From assembly GCA_014871385.1 (NCBI GenBank), contig CM026423.1:8766803-8830802 (forward strand): a DNA stretch of 64,000 nucleotides. Reading direction: 5' to 3'. This DNA comes from Ceratodon purpureus (lineage: Eukaryota > Streptophyta > Bryopsida > Pseudoditrichales > Ditrichaceae). The position numbers and the translations under genes were made by a program. This document shows, piece by piece, positions 22,605 to 35,579 of the stretch (its first letter is position 1; each line of letters starts with the position of its first letter). The notes below the pieces were generated by a model. The model was given only the letters and a program-made list of their open reading frames with translations. It was not told the DNA's origin and searched no databases.

Positions 22605-25600
22605 TTAATCTTTTGTTGCAGTGCTAAGAATATACACTCATCTGCCAGGTATTTGTTATAAACTAGGAAGGCTACAATCGACAAGGAATGCTGATGTCGT
22701 AAGAATGCATAAGCAAAGAACAAACAGACAGATTAAGAAAATTTGGGTAGGATACCTTTCGTCGGAACAATCCTCAGAGCTCGCCTCTCCTGCTGAGAAA
22801 TCCTCTCCAGTTGTAGTGGTCTCATCCTTGAATGATCCATTGGAGCCATCAACTTTCTTGGTAGAGCTAGTTTTGCAGTCGAACTGATCCGAAACTCCAA
22901 ACCTGGATGCCAATAGATAGATCACCGTCTCCACCACTTTGGACGACGGGAGGAGCTCGTCTGGTAATGGAGGACAGCAACGAGGCATGTATTCAAGTTT
23001 GTCTCGGTACTTTGAGTGGAGACCAAACACTGCGCGGCAGAATATGAACCTGAAAGAAGTTGAACTCAACAAGATCAAATTCCTGAATGCAGATGAGAGC
23101 GATAACGTGACCATTGCAGTGTACATTGTCATGTGATAAGTAACAACAGCAAATAAAGAAGCAAGATTATACCTGCAAGTTAACTGACGCAAAAACGGAT
23201 CTCCGAGTACCCTTGCCCAGACAGGATCAAGCGCTGCTGAGTCTAGGGCGTTTCCCCATTCGGCAACAAGCGTGGCGAGCAGTTTCTCGGTCTGCTCGTA
23301 ACCAGCCTGCACGTCGCAGTTACTACAACATTATACAACAAGACCCATGCGCTTGAGCTCAAATCTAAAATCTGAAGAGTTGCACCGTGAGCTCATTGAT
23401 TCTTATGAGGCTTAAAGCTTGATAAAATTCTTGAAAAAAAAAGAAAACGAAGAGCAACCAAAGCATACCAAATTGCAGCAGAGGTTTATTACCTTTGGCA
23501 TGTTCTTGCTGGAAGTCTCAATTACTCGGCAGAATGCAAGCAGTGGGGCAGTCAGAAAGAATGTAAACATGTTGCCGCTGCTGTTAGACGAAGACGAAGA
23601 AGATGTGGAGGTTGCACCTTTGTCCTCCACAGGCTGCATGCTTGGGGACAGCAGCAGTATTGCTTGTTCTCCTCTTTCTTCTCCACTGATGGACTGGAAA
23701 TGAGAAAATCAGTTCTCCCGTCATATAATAGTAATTCCAGTTTCTGAATTAGAACCAACATTTCAAACTGGAACTTCAATATACACACATAAATTGATAT
23801 GAATTAAGTGTAAAAGATTTGAATATGAAGATCATTGTAGAAGTACCTCAAAAATGAAGCTACTGTCGCTGTCTATTATGATAAATAATGGCCGCCGCGT
23901 GAACGGGAGAATGTCGCTTGGATAAAGAAAGTTGTACCCTGCACATAAGTTGCCTTCCATCTATGAGAGGAATAAAACCACACCATACATTTTTCATCAA
24001 ATGAAAACAGGCCAGTACTAAGAAGTAAAAATAGAGCCCAATGAAAAAGAGTCTTACCTGGACTCCTCTTTGATCCAAGCCATAATCCAGGAGTTTTACT
24101 TCCTGGAGGTTCTGATGGTGGACTCTTCCCTGCTGCATCTTTCGTACCAGCAGCAGATGTGCTTGGTGATTTCCCCTCGATGTCATCCACCTTTGGAGTC
24201 TCAGTGTAAGGAGTTATTTCGGTTTGTGGAATGTTCACATTTATGTTCTTCAAGCTCAAAGTAGGAGTAAGGGAAACGACTCCCTTCTTTGATGGTTGAG
24301 GAGCGCCCGCCAAATTCTGAGACGACATGCTAGTTGAAAGACTACGAGCTGATCTTCCTACAATCACCATTTAAACAAGGACAAATTAAGGCATCTGAAA
24401 ACCATGGCCTCTGCAACTTAGCTATCAGAATTCAACACTAATAAGCAGCCGGGTTCAGAGTTCCACTTACCAGATGCCGAAATATAAAAAAGCACAACCC
24501 CATCAGGAGAGAGCTCATCACAAGCAGTCGCCAAAACCTAACATTAGAAAATACGACGAAGCATGACGCCTTAGGTTAGTATAAAGTCTCATATTTAATC
24601 GCCACAGATGCCACCGAAGAAATGCAGATAACTGTAGGGATCTATGAGCTTGGTGTAACCTTACTTTCATAGAATTCATTAACAAGCATCAACAAGAGGC
24701 AAAAACACTCACCAGTAGCAACTCTTGAACTGTAGGTCGGTAAAGAATGTATTTATGGGGGTTCGGAGGCAAACTGGGATCAGGAATCTCATCCGATACT
24801 CCGATTCCACCAGAGGCCCCAGTACTCGAGGATGAATCAGTCCGTGCTTTGAATAATGCTCCACTTGGCTCCCATTCAAGAGCCTGTAGCATTCTGAATG
24901 TATCCAGTGTCAGCTCACTGAACTTCACCTGCATGCGAACAAGGCCACCTCCCTAAGCAAGAAGATCTATGTAAAAAATGCAATTAATTTCTGCCAAAGC
25001 AGAGTGGCTCTGGAGATTACTCGTACTTAAGTGATAAGACGCATGTTTAATCCTCATTTCCAAGCTACTGGAAATTTGGGCTAGGGTCAGGCGGATTACT
25101 ACCTCATTGTGATAATAGCTCGCAAGTATTGAATCCTCCAAGTGTAAAGGCCTCTTCCCCTCAACCTTATGGAAAACTAAAGATGGATGAGGATCGTAAA
25201 GAAGGCAATATCTTAGCGGCCTGCTCGTTTCGCAGGCAGAGTCCGCTTTCATAAATCGCAAAATCTCTTGCACCACTATCTTCCAATCCTTGGCATCTGT
25301 GCCCTGAACAAAATGATTCCAGCACCATTACCGATGTCAGCCATTTAAGCACACCTGAAGCATTCTATTTTGTATCGCTTCAACATCTGCAGAGCTTCAA
25401 CATCCTATCGTAAAGATGGATAAATTCATTCCAGAGCTTCCAAGCTCTCACAGAATTTCGTTTTGAGGACCAAAGCCACCCTTGGGTCAGACCATGAAAC
25501 TTGTGAAGATGAAAGAAAGCACGCTTTGATTTAGAATCCACACACCTCCTGAAAAGTACGAGTGTAGTCTTCGACAAGAGCCCGAAGTTGTCGAACGAGA

Positions 25601-26301
25601 ATCTGTACAGTTTCCCTGCGGTTGAGAAGAAGACAAATGACGATGAAACGAGCGGTGTATCTGAGCTGCTTATTTGCGAGCGCCACATCTTTGTCATGTT
25701 CCTTAAAATATTCTCGGCTCGAAATGGCTTCGTAGAATATGTACGATTCTGTAAGGAATTTGGAGTCACTAGTGCGAAGATAGTAGTTGTAGTACAACTG
25801 CCCTATTCGGGATGCGATTTCTCCAATTTCCCAACGCTTCAGCCCCATCTCCACCAACTTTGCCCGATTCTCTTGCTGAAACTTCCATAGCTTTGAGTAC
25901 ACCTGTAGCCTCACAGATTCCAGCAATTGAGTCAAGCACTGCTCGACGAACTTTACAAAGGACTTGCAATTGGGTACCGTTTATACAGAATAGGGTGGAT
26001 TAAAAAATGTGGTAGGCTAAAGCAAGAAAACAGAATTGAAGTAGTCAATGACAAGATCCGCCAACGGTCTCTCTGGTCTGCATTTCAACTATACACAAAG
26101 ACACTGGAATGGTAAACAATCATTAAGAAACATAGACATAATGATAAAAAAATGCGAAGAAACCTGAAAAGCTTTGTGGAAGTAGAAATCCCATTTGTTA
26201 CGACCGTAAGCCGGAAACTCTCTTAATCTTGCAAACTTGTTATATGCTTTGTCCACTAGAGCTCGATACTCTTCACTTGGTGCGTGCACACGAGGTGCCA
26301 T
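22605..26301 (-). CDS. SCAI: SCAI homologue (suppressor of cancer cell invasion family)
   Basis: Animal SCAI is a nuclear cofactor that represses MRTF/SRF transcription and acts in DNA-break repair; the plant role is largely undefined. Exons on minus: 26301-26164, 25902-25546, 25303-25103, 24952-24713, 24537-24471, 24357-24058, 23938-23847, 23693-23493, 23306-23173, 23049-22756 and a probable short last exon 22623-22605 (TAA). Phases agree throughout and give 680 aa. Family blocks are clear: FARLREFPAYGRNKWDFYFHKAFQ, KLWKFQQENR, LKRWEIGEIASRIGQLYYNYYLRT, SYIFYEAISSREYF, DWKIVVQEILRFMKAD, LYPSDILPFTRRPLFIIIDSDSS and GDPFLRQLTCRFIFCRAVFGLH. A Ser/Pro-rich linker (exon at 24058-24357) and an acidic tail make it longer than the roughly 600-aa family norm. 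The ATG at 26301 is chosen because MAPRVHAPSEEY leads straight into the conserved domain. The last exon is uncertain: without that splice the frame would close at 22656. Confidence 0.9.
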
Positions 26302-28740
26302 GGCGCTCGAGAGCAATGCCTCATGACCAGTCTACCTGAAAAAACGCCCAGCAAAGTACCCACATTATCTAAATGTCGATCTGCACACACGATCTAAAAA
26401 AAACCTTGTAGTCACATTCCTAAACCTAAACCAGCTGCACGTTATAATTGCACATAAACCTTCATATGAAATTCTCTTCCGAATGTCCTGCTACACGTAA
26501 CTCAAGCTTGCCCCAAGGGTTGCGACAGAGTTTCATGTCGACAGCAACGACAGAATAATCACTTCTAAGGAGATATGAAGATCAAGCGGTGTGATGGTAA
26601 TCATGCTGAGAAGATGAAACAAAAACAAAAGGGTACTCTACTATCACATCTGATTCCTGAACTCCCTCACAAGGTTCACCGAGACTGCTGCTAGCTGTGT
26701 CCTCCTAACCCCAAACCAGTACAAAGTACCGTCCTGCCACCACGGGGATGCTCTGCTCACACCTTGTGACCTTGTCCCTTGCACTTCAACGATCCTCACA
26801 GATGCCTTCTAGGATGTGCACTCATCCTACTTGAGCGCCTTGAATTCCAGTTAACAGAATTAAATGTGTCATGTGCAAGCTTCAACCGAACAAACGCAGT
26901 GCTCAAAGGACACCAGGTCTTAAGACGATTCTCTCATAACGTGGAGAATTAAGCTGTCCAGATGGCACGATCGCAGGTACGTGCCAGAATCACGGGGTAC
27001 GACATGCTTGCGCACACAGCTATGGCTGCAATCATGAAGGCCATCCGCATGTTGGCGCATGCAAACAGAGTACAAGAGACGCCTGCGCATCGTGAAACTC
27101 AAGCATGCTGTGATCGCGAGCCCATCGTGAAAACCCAAGCATGCTGTGATCAATTGCTGATACTACCAGAGGACGGTTGAAGAGGAGAGAAAGCCGTTCA
27201 GAGAGTAGATAGGAATCGAAGACTCTTCTGCAACAGATACAATCTCAAAACAGAAGCTTACCAGTCTGGTCGCAAAGTCCATGGCACGCTATCCAGCTGC
27301 ATTGGGCAGCAATCGGAATGCAAGGCTTCAACTCTCCCTGAACAATGAAGCCACAGAGGAGGACTGGTCAGAGGTGCAATCTGAACACCGACCAAAGACA
27401 CAGCAAAACCGAAAAACCCAATTGTCCAAACACTCCTGCAAAGAGTCCAACGCAGTTGCAGGTGCATTCAACAAACAGTGTTACAACCTGATGAATCATA
27501 AACCACGGCCGATCACCTCTACAGACACAAAAAACAGCAAGCGTTGAAGAAAGACCTCGCTAAACCTCCATCAGCTCCGCCGCCACACAATAAATTTTAG
27601 GTTGCATTGCCTCTTTAAAAATCCAAAACAACTCCGCCTACTGGAAATCCACTCCTTATAAACCGAAAACCAAAAGCCTACTCTGACTTCCTTTCAGTAA
27701 CTCACACCAATCACATGGACTCCAAAACACCAAACACAACTGAAACGAATAAAAAAGGAAACCCACACCATTGCCTGCACCCGCCATTCACCTTCACTTC
27801 GAAAATGGGATAACAATAACAATAAAACCACTGAGCTCCACACCAGCGAGATTCAACATGATCAACTAAACCCAACTACTCCCTGACCTGATCACAGAAA
27901 TAGCAAAAATCAACAACAGAGAAGAAGATCCTTTTATTTTTTAAGAACTCCAACTATGCCAATACCAAGAATGCACAATGAACCAAAACTAAAAAATAAA
28001 ACAGAAAACTGCACCTTCGATTAACTCCCAATCACAAACACAACATGAACTCCAAAAAACCAAAGCCCCAAACCCATTACAAAACAGAAAACCACTCCCT
28101 CCCTCCCCTCATCCACCTCTACTTCCAAAACGAAAAACCAAACCTATTCCTAACACACGATCAACCAATCTGAACTACTCATCACAGAAACAACCACCAA
28201 AAAACCTGCAAAAAACCTGCAAAAAATTTCATCCAGAGAGCGACCCAAGTCACTCACACCAAAACCAACACCTTTCCAATCAATGCCTTCCACACACAAC
28301 AGTATTAAAATCACAACGAAAAACCAAAACACAAGTCTTGAGATTGAGAAAAACAATAATAACAAAAACACACTCCAATCATCAATGAGTAGAACCAAGT
28401 GTACATACACATATGAATACACACCTGTGCCAAGAATGCAGTTGCAAAGAGATGAGCTTGGCAATGATGGAGGCGACTAGGACTGATGAGAGTGATGAGT
28501 GGGCATGGCCATGGGGGCGATTGCCAGACACACGCAGACACACACACAGACAACGACAATGGCAATGGCGATGGCGAGGATCCATGGACAGGGAGAGAGA
28601 GACAGAGAGGGAGGGCGGATCTTTGGGCAGGCGGGAGGAGGCCGCTGCCGGTGCCGGGGCCGGTGCCGGGGCAAGCGGGGGGCTGCCCCACCGGGCCCCA
28701 AACGTTGGAGGCCATGTTGGAGGGATTGTGGGATCGCCCT
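26302..28740 (-). promoter_or_regulatory. Probable 5' leader, leader intron and promoter region of the SCAI gene
   Basis: A TTTTTTCAG acceptor on minus just upstream of the start (near 26338) and a CACAG|GTGTGT donor near 28427 would bracket a 5' UTR intron of about 2.1 kb. The candidate leader exon 28430-28720 is GC-rich, holding CCGGTGCCGGGG repeats at 28645-28670 and CA/AC runs near 28530-28545, unlike the AT-rich surroundings. No coding gene is supported; short frames across the GC patch overlap on both strands and are composition artefacts. The splice pairing is an inference. A 29-bp near-direct repeat containing AAGCATGCTGTGATC lies at 27087-27151. Confidence 0.45.
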
Positions 28741-29901
28741 ATTTCTGACCCACCTCCATGGATTTTGTCTCCGGGATTCTGATTCTGATTTTTGAGGTGC
28801 GTTTAGGGATTTGGGCTGCGCTTCGAGTGTTTTTTACTCCACCACGACATGCAAGTACTGTGGGCTTAGGGATTTTTTATTATTTTTCTTCCGTAGAGAG
28901 GGATGGTATATTCTGGTGCATAAAAGAAGGGCTCAGGGATTTTGTGTACTGAGGGGAGGGAATTTTGTGCAGTAATTGTGTGCTGATGTGAAGGTGAGTT
29001 TACTGTGAGCTTGGGAATTTTCTGCAGTGGAAGAAGTACACCTTTTGGGGGTTTGGGTTGGTTGTTTTAATTGGATTTTTTTATCTACATGTATTGTGAT
29101 ATGTCTAGCGTGTAGTTACATTTCAGTGTTTGGAATTTTTAAGTGTTGGAATGGTGTGATGTCTTGGGATGAATTAGAATGGGTGGGGTGAGTTTCCTGA
29201 AAGGTGTGCTGTGAGTTGTGGTATGTTTGTGATGGGCAAGGTTTTTTCAAAGGATGTGGATATCTTGGGAGAGGAGTGGAGGTTTCTGTAGTGGAAAGTG
29301 TTGTTGACAATCGGTATTTGCACGTTTTTCTGTAGCTTTGGTGAGTTTTTTTTAAGGGGTGGGGAGAATTTCTGTACCTTGGAAGGAAATATTTTAACGA
29401 TCCTTGATTTGATTCACTCAGTGAATGGGGTCCATGCGTTGCTTTCTGGATATACTACCCTTTGGGAGAAAATGTCTTATCAGTCGGGGGCAATGATTAC
29501 AGCACCAAGAATCAATTGTTATCCATAAATAATATTGTACAATAGAGCCATGTATGTAACTTCTTCAAATAAATCAATACCAGTATACATATGTTTACAC
29601 AACTCAGCTGCTACAGTTGTAATTCAACTAAGTTAATTCATCCTTATTTGCTATCAGCTTCTGAAGAATTATCAATGTTAGTGGCTTCCATGTTAGTGGC
29701 GACAGCAGAATTGACTATGGCCACGCATGGCGTTAGAAATCAGAATTGGAGCTAGAAAGCCAGCACTAAAATAGATTTTCTTCTGAAATCGCCAACCGAG
29801 AATGTGATTGGACTTGGTAATTGAATCTTTACAGGACCAGCTAAGTTTTCAATCAGGCCAGTGGAAACAATAAATCCTAAAGTGAAGCAAAATTACAAGG
29901 C
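28741..29901. other. Intergenic region between BASS1 and the SCAI leader
   Basis: The G/T-rich stretch on plus (28750-29300) shows no conserved frame. The part near 29560-29901 probably holds the 3' UTR of BASS1. No RNA gene or repeat is evident. Confidence 0.35.
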
Positions 29902-32900
29902 CTAATTATCAGTGGAGCTGTCTTCAACCGTGGGTTGATCACGATCTTCAATTGGTGAAGAGGATTTGTTCTCAAAGCTTATGTTTCTCCACAGCACAGC
30001 TAATCCGCTTCCCATGATGTTCATCAGCATTGCAGAGACCGCAGCTGGAACTGCTGTCAATGGAGATGCGAAATGTGCAGTGGCTAACACCACTCCCAAG
30101 GACGAGTTCTGCATTCCAACCTCAATTGAAATTGCACGTCGCTGTGGCTCTTCGAATCCTCCTATATTAGCCACAATGTATCTGCAAGGAAATCACTGAA
30201 TAAGAAGGCTAACTTTGGAAGAAAAAATACAACATAGATACACTGTTTGCTCATTGCATAGCAGTGATGACAAGGGTCTTTAGCAGCATCGAGAAGTACT
30301 TGAAATTGCAGCTTGCTAGAGAGGTGAACACCGATATTTAGAACATCTATGAAACCCAGCTTGTTCAAAGGTGTGCATCAAGGCTCCAAATGGTGAATTA
30401 CACTATGAATCCCCACCACTGTTAGGTGATCATACTCTGCCATGACACGGGATTTTGTATCCGGTCTTTCCTTTGACAGCCGCAAATGTTTTGTTTATCT
30501 CAATACCAGATTCACAAAAAATAAGGGAACTCAGATCAAAGTTTCAAAACATAAGGTGATAGCAAGTCAGATTTCGGGTTGCCTCGGTGCAAAATTTAAT
30601 TTAAATACCGACTCAGTGTACGGATTGATGGAAACTTACCCAAGAAGGAAACCAAAGCCATGCAAAGCTAAAACAGCACCTCCAATAATACCCAGATTCA
30701 CCATCACTGGTGGCGCATTCGTTATTGGAGCAATGGATGCTATATTTTCTAGACTAGTAACGATCTTCGCATTGGAGGTAACTAGAAGCGGGACGTTCGC
30801 TGAGAAGACACTGTCAAATGAACAACAAAACTGTCAACGGATTACCATAAGAAAAACCAACAGTCGGAGCCATGGGAACCTAATTCGAAGCAAGAGGATT
30901 GAGTTAAGCATTCATTATATTCAACATTGTGGATCATTGTTGGAAACGGTACCTGCTAGCGAGTAATGAGGAAACCAGAACGGCGATCAACGGAGCAAAG
31001 TGAGTAATCGTAGCTGCGATTTGAGGGAAGAAAGTCTGCAGACATGCACCAACAATGACCGGAGCCAGGACTACCTGCACATATTGTATCGCATATTAGA
31101 ACCGCATATGACTCGACCGAATTCGGAGAACTGTAGGATGGAGGATCTGTCACTTCATGTATCAATCACCCTCCGATCCATGGGTCGCCATAGCCAACCC
31201 TCGAGACAAGGAGATCAAGTACCAAGAGGATGAAAATTATGCTACAAGAAGATATCACGTGTTTGATACGTAACTTTGAAAATGCGAGAGATTACGCGTT
31301 GAAAAAACATAAATAATTAGTTGTAAAACAGAAACAGCACAATAACGCAGACTACGCTAGTTCACACCAAAGCAACAACATGCTCGTTTCAGAATCTCTA
31401 CCGTGTTTTCAATGCCATTCTACTTATTTTCAGGTTGTGTATCACGGCCTGATTTTTACAAAGAACAAACAACAACAGTACGCCCACGATTGTTGCCAAA
31501 TGTCATACAACGAAATGCACTCAAGGTAGATTCCGCTATTGTTTCTACACCAAAGCATAGTATCAAACCGTTTGAATGTGTGTAAACCGCACCTGTAATG
31601 TACTCAAGGCCATGCTGACAGCATCGACAGGTACGTATGCCCCCGCTAGGATGCTCGTCAGCAGTGGAGTTGTAAACACTGCCGCAAAAGTGGTACATAT
31701 TGTCATGAGAATGGAGAGTGGCACATCTCCTCGTGCAATGTAGGTCACCTAGTATCCGGCACAAGATCGTCAGCTTTCGCTAACCTATCTGTTTTAAAGA
31801 ATTACATCAGTATCATGGGTACAAACTGTATCATTTGAATCACCAGAACACCAAACTGATCACATACCAGCATCAAAGTAGGGCCTTACCACATTAGATG
31901 CTGTGCCTCCGGGGCAACATGCCATAAGAATTAGGCCTGCTGAAAGCTCCGCTGGAAGTCCCAACCCACGGCTCAATGCGGCTCCGAGGAGCGGCATTAT
32001 TGTATATTGTGCCGCGAATCCAAACATGACCTGACGAAATGACGAACGTCATTACTAATCGGCAACAATTCTAATGAATTACAGGATTGACAGAAATGGA
32101 GCAGCAGACCGTGAGGGTATAATTCTCGATTACCAAAAACATTCTGCGGTGCTCTCTCAAACAAACGGGGGCAGGCTTTATAACCTCCGGAACTCGATTC
32201 AGTTCAATGCAACCCTAAAACAAAATAAAGGAAACAGTTCGCAGGTTGAAGCCAGTAACAGAGTCGAAATGACAATCCTTGAAACAAGAATCTCACCGCG
32301 GCTGGTCGCTTAGTAAGGACATGAATCAGGTCCTTAATCTCCAATGTAAAACCCATGGCAAGCATAATGACTCCCAATGCAGCGCTGTAAGAATCAGGCC
32401 CTCGCTTCACAAACCACGCAAACGCCGACGGTTTCCAAAATGCGATTATCCCACCAATTATCATGTACACGGGATACAAGCTGGTCGCAAACGCAAGCCA
32501 GCCCTGCCACTTCGGCATCCCCTAATCCAACCAACATCAAAACCGTCAAAGAGATTCACACAATCCTGAATTCACCATAGCGAATTCCACAAAACGAATT
32601 CCTTACTCCATACATATCCAACGCCAGATTACTCTCCTGTGAGCCACACTGACCTCATCCAAAGGAACAGGATCCAGCTCCAGAGTTCGCATTTGAGCTA
32701 AAGCCACAACTCGTGGCCTCTCGCTCCGGCCACCCGCGACCAAACGAGCTCCGCATTGTGCTTGATTATCTACACCTGTACCCGCAAGACACAGCCTAGA
32801 GCTCTTATCTGGACACCCACTCAGTGCAGAACGCCGCAAGGAAGCTCCCCCGAGTGCATTTCCAGTGCCCAATCCCGGTAAACCTCTTCGACAAAGCTCC

Positions 32901-32938
32901 GTCGTCGGTACATGGCGACCCAGTTGCATAGACTGCAT
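29902..32938 (-). CDS. BASS1: Probable sodium/metabolite cotransporter BASS1, chloroplastic
   Basis: A bile acid:sodium symporter-type carrier of the plastid envelope. Exons on minus: 32938-32654, 32521-32297, 32030-31890, 31748-31593, 31074-30953, 30810-30640 and 30181-29902 (TAG). All borders are AG/GT, phases agree and the protein is 459 aa. Residues 1 to about 60 are rich in Ser, Arg and Gly, as in a transit peptide. The membrane domain begins with [19 protein letters not shown], then [71 protein letters not shown] and [20 protein letters not shown]. The GGTASN and EVGMQNS motifs correspond to the sodium-binding crossover segments of the family. The FVKRGPxSYS and [18 protein letters not shown] words separate it from BASS2 (the pyruvate carrier), whose C-terminus reads differently. 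The transported substrate cannot be told from sequence. Confidence 0.93.
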
Positions 32939-35070
32939 TGCGAAGATAGACTCCGCAACCAGCTACGCTTCAAAACCAAAACCAAAACCAAAACTTTTCA
33001 CCTGAATCCAAACCACAAAAACTGTCTAGATAGTGTTTGATAAGTCTAGCTTCCTAGTATTTCACTGACCACAGTGGGCTTCACTGACGCAACAGCTACA
33101 TACAATTCAAAACACCGGAAACATAATCTTGCCCAACTCGGAAACTGAAACTTCAGCTCACATAAATCTCTTCAAAAACTCATTAGAATATCCCAAGTCA
33201 CTGATCTCAAGAATCTAGATAAGTTGCGTCTCGGTCTCACTCTTGCCAACCATGAACTCAAATTAAGCTCAGGATGACAGTCTGCCTTCTTCATGAAACT
33301 AGGAATTGTCGCTCAGGTTCAAGATCAACCTTGAAATTGCTGGCAAGTGAGTTCAAGGCTACGACCGAAGGATTTTTGGCTGAGATTTTCGTGAGGCTCT
33401 ACTTGTCTGTGGGCTCGTGTACTTAAGGCCGTCACTATGTGATAGAGCGGCCTTATCTACAGAATGGTGATATTGGGAGCTCTGGAGTCGAGGATGAGTG
33501 CTGATGGACTTGAGTTGTTGGTTTTTGGGTGGGGTGTTGGTTATGGGTAGCGTGGTGCGGGGAGGGTCGACTGGGGCGATTGCAGTTCACAGGTGCAGAA
33601 TCCGGTTTGGGTGTTGGAAAGGGGAAAAGGAACGGCGCTAGTCAAGATATTTTGGTTTGCTGGATAGTGTAGGATGATTGAGTTAGTGTGGAGTTTGGGG
33701 ATGGCTTGTATGAGGATGACACAAAATAAGAGTCTATATCGTTGAAGTGGTTGATGATAGTTGTTTTTTAGGATTTCTTTTTTGTATTCTTTTGGATCTT
33801 TTGATTTATATACAAATATTATATTGTTATTCAAACCGCTTTTATTGGTAATGAATTTCATTGGACTTATGAAAACCACCATATACTATTGGAGTTTGAA
33901 TAAAATGTAAAGATGATTACTGTGGTAATTTCATTCATCCATATGACCAATTCATTTTAACATCCCTTCGCCTAATTGATGATAATTCATCTACTGTTCA
34001 CTCATTCAACTGCACTAATCTATGTCAATATGCTAGTCTATGAATTTAACATTTTGGTATAATTATCACTATTTAATGTAGTTAATGTCTATTACTTTAC
34101 CTTATTGGCAACTCCAACAAAAAATAATTCCATATATATATATGTTGGATTAAGAAAAAAATCATGTAGCCTATTTGTCAAAAAATCATGAAATAAAATT
34201 AGATAAATGATGAAATATCTTGAAATTGAATACATGAACTAAACATAAATTAAATTAAAAATGCTAAGAGTAATCACATGAAGGCACTAAAATAACAAAC
34301 ATTCAATGAAAATTCATCAATTGTGGATGAAAGTTGAACTTAAAAGTTATTTATATCTTGAAAAGTCAAAATTTTAAAAATCACTTTTTTTATTGCTAAA
34401 CATCAAAACTTGAAATCAATTAATTATTCGACTGAGTAGTGATGAAGTTGCCCCTACAGTATTGTATATATTTTATTATCTGTATAGGGATGTTCAATTC
34501 CATGTATATGTTTGTTGCTACACTAGAGAGCAACTTGAGCTTTGTTAAAAGATAGTATACTTTGCAATACATTTGTATCTGCCGTCAATCAACATCTACT
34601 ATGTAAAATGAAATAAACTAGAATAATCTTGATATGGAAATGTTTTTGTCAATTGTCATATGTTTCTATTCCAGCCAACAAAAAATCCCAACAGACACCG
34701 CAAATACGCGCATCGGAACCCAATTAAAGCTCACAACCTCAACGAGGTCGGAAAAGTAGTGGCCATGTCGCCATCTGTGGATTGTTTCAGGAGCTGGGAG
34801 GTCGTTGGAAGCGGAATCGGGAGGCGATGCTAGTGGCAGAATGAGGTGCATATGGAGGGAAGATTGGCATAGTGAGAGGTTGGGTGGAAGAAGCGTGCAT
34901 TTGCTTCGGGTTCTACAACTCACTGACGAGCAGCAGCTTCGTCACGAAGCCTAGCTTCCCGCCACCAACGGACTCTAACGAACGACTTTCCTCCCCTCAA
35001 CCTCTTCTCTGCCCTTTTCCTTTCCTCCAAACTGTAATGCAACCAGGACATCATCAATTCTCAATGACAA
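32939..35070. other. Promoter side of BASS1 and AT-rich spacer
   Basis: Immediately upstream of the BASS1 start lies a run of AAAACC hexamers (about 32968-32992), probably in the leader. The segment 33880-34660 is strongly AT-rich with no gene. Open frames at 33541-33882 and 34666-34923 have no recognisable content. Confidence 0.4.
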
Positions 35071-35074
35071 ATGC

Positions 35075-35475
35075 CATTAGGTGCAAAACGGGGTCTGGAA
35101 AAGGCCGTGTAAGCGGCACGTGAGAGAAAAAAATGGCCGCTGCCCGCGTGCTTTTTGACATGGCATGTGATGTGCCACAATGGTGCCAGCAACCGCCACC
35201 GGGGCTCGAACCAATGACCTCCCCGCGAGGCGTGTGGAGGGCACAAGCTACAGTGGCAGGCTGACACCATCTGCCCACTTGGGACCAAACCTCGAGACAA
35301 GTCATTCATGTCTCAACTATTATTCCTCAGAGGATTGTTCACGGTGCGCCACGCAGTTCTGTGCGGGCAGCAACTCTAGCACTCGCTGCCAGCGACAGTG
35401 CGGGGGGCAGCAGGGGGTTCACCTAGAAAGGGCAGGCTTACACGGCCTTTTCCAGACCCCGTTTTGCACCTAATG
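35075..35475. mobile_element. Fold-back / MITE-like element with perfect 40-bp inverted ends
   Basis: The 40 bases at 35075-35114, beginning CATTAGGTGCAAAACGGGG, are the exact complement of 35436-35475, with no mismatch. The 401-bp unit is GC-richer than its flanks. No clear target duplication lies outside the arms; a TA is present symmetrically 3-4 bases inside each end. Such long perfect arms around a short non-coding core indicate a non-autonomous DNA element or fold-back element that moved or was homogenised recently. Confidence 0.8.
35160..35300 (-). repeat. tRNA-like / SINE-like core inside the fold-back element
   Basis: The complement of 35202-35212 is GGTTCGAGCCC, a perfect T-arm or pol III B-box sequence, preceded by GGAGGTCATT and followed by CGGTGGCGGTT. 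A full tRNA cloverleaf cannot be folded: there is no matching 7-bp acceptor stem and no clear anticodon arm. A tRNA-derived SINE body or a tRNA relic captured within the element is the likeliest reading. Confidence 0.5.
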
Positions 35476-35579
35476 CTCTAGTGTGAATAATGGTAATAAA
35501 AATCTCCATTTCTAAGAACAATGTTTCGAGAGAGATGATGTTAATTACCACATCTTAAGCTTCACTCTCATCTTCCAAC

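Noticed and set aside
28477..28795. Overlapping frames on both strands across the GC-rich patch at 28.5-28.8 kb
   Set aside because: Frames are open on both strands in several phases, the pattern of GC-rich composition rather than coding; contents are simple Pro/Arg/Gly or Met/Ala repeats.
32970..32992. AAAACC hexamer run considered as an interstitial telomere tract
   Set aside because: The unit is not the plant telomere heptamer and the run is only about four units long.
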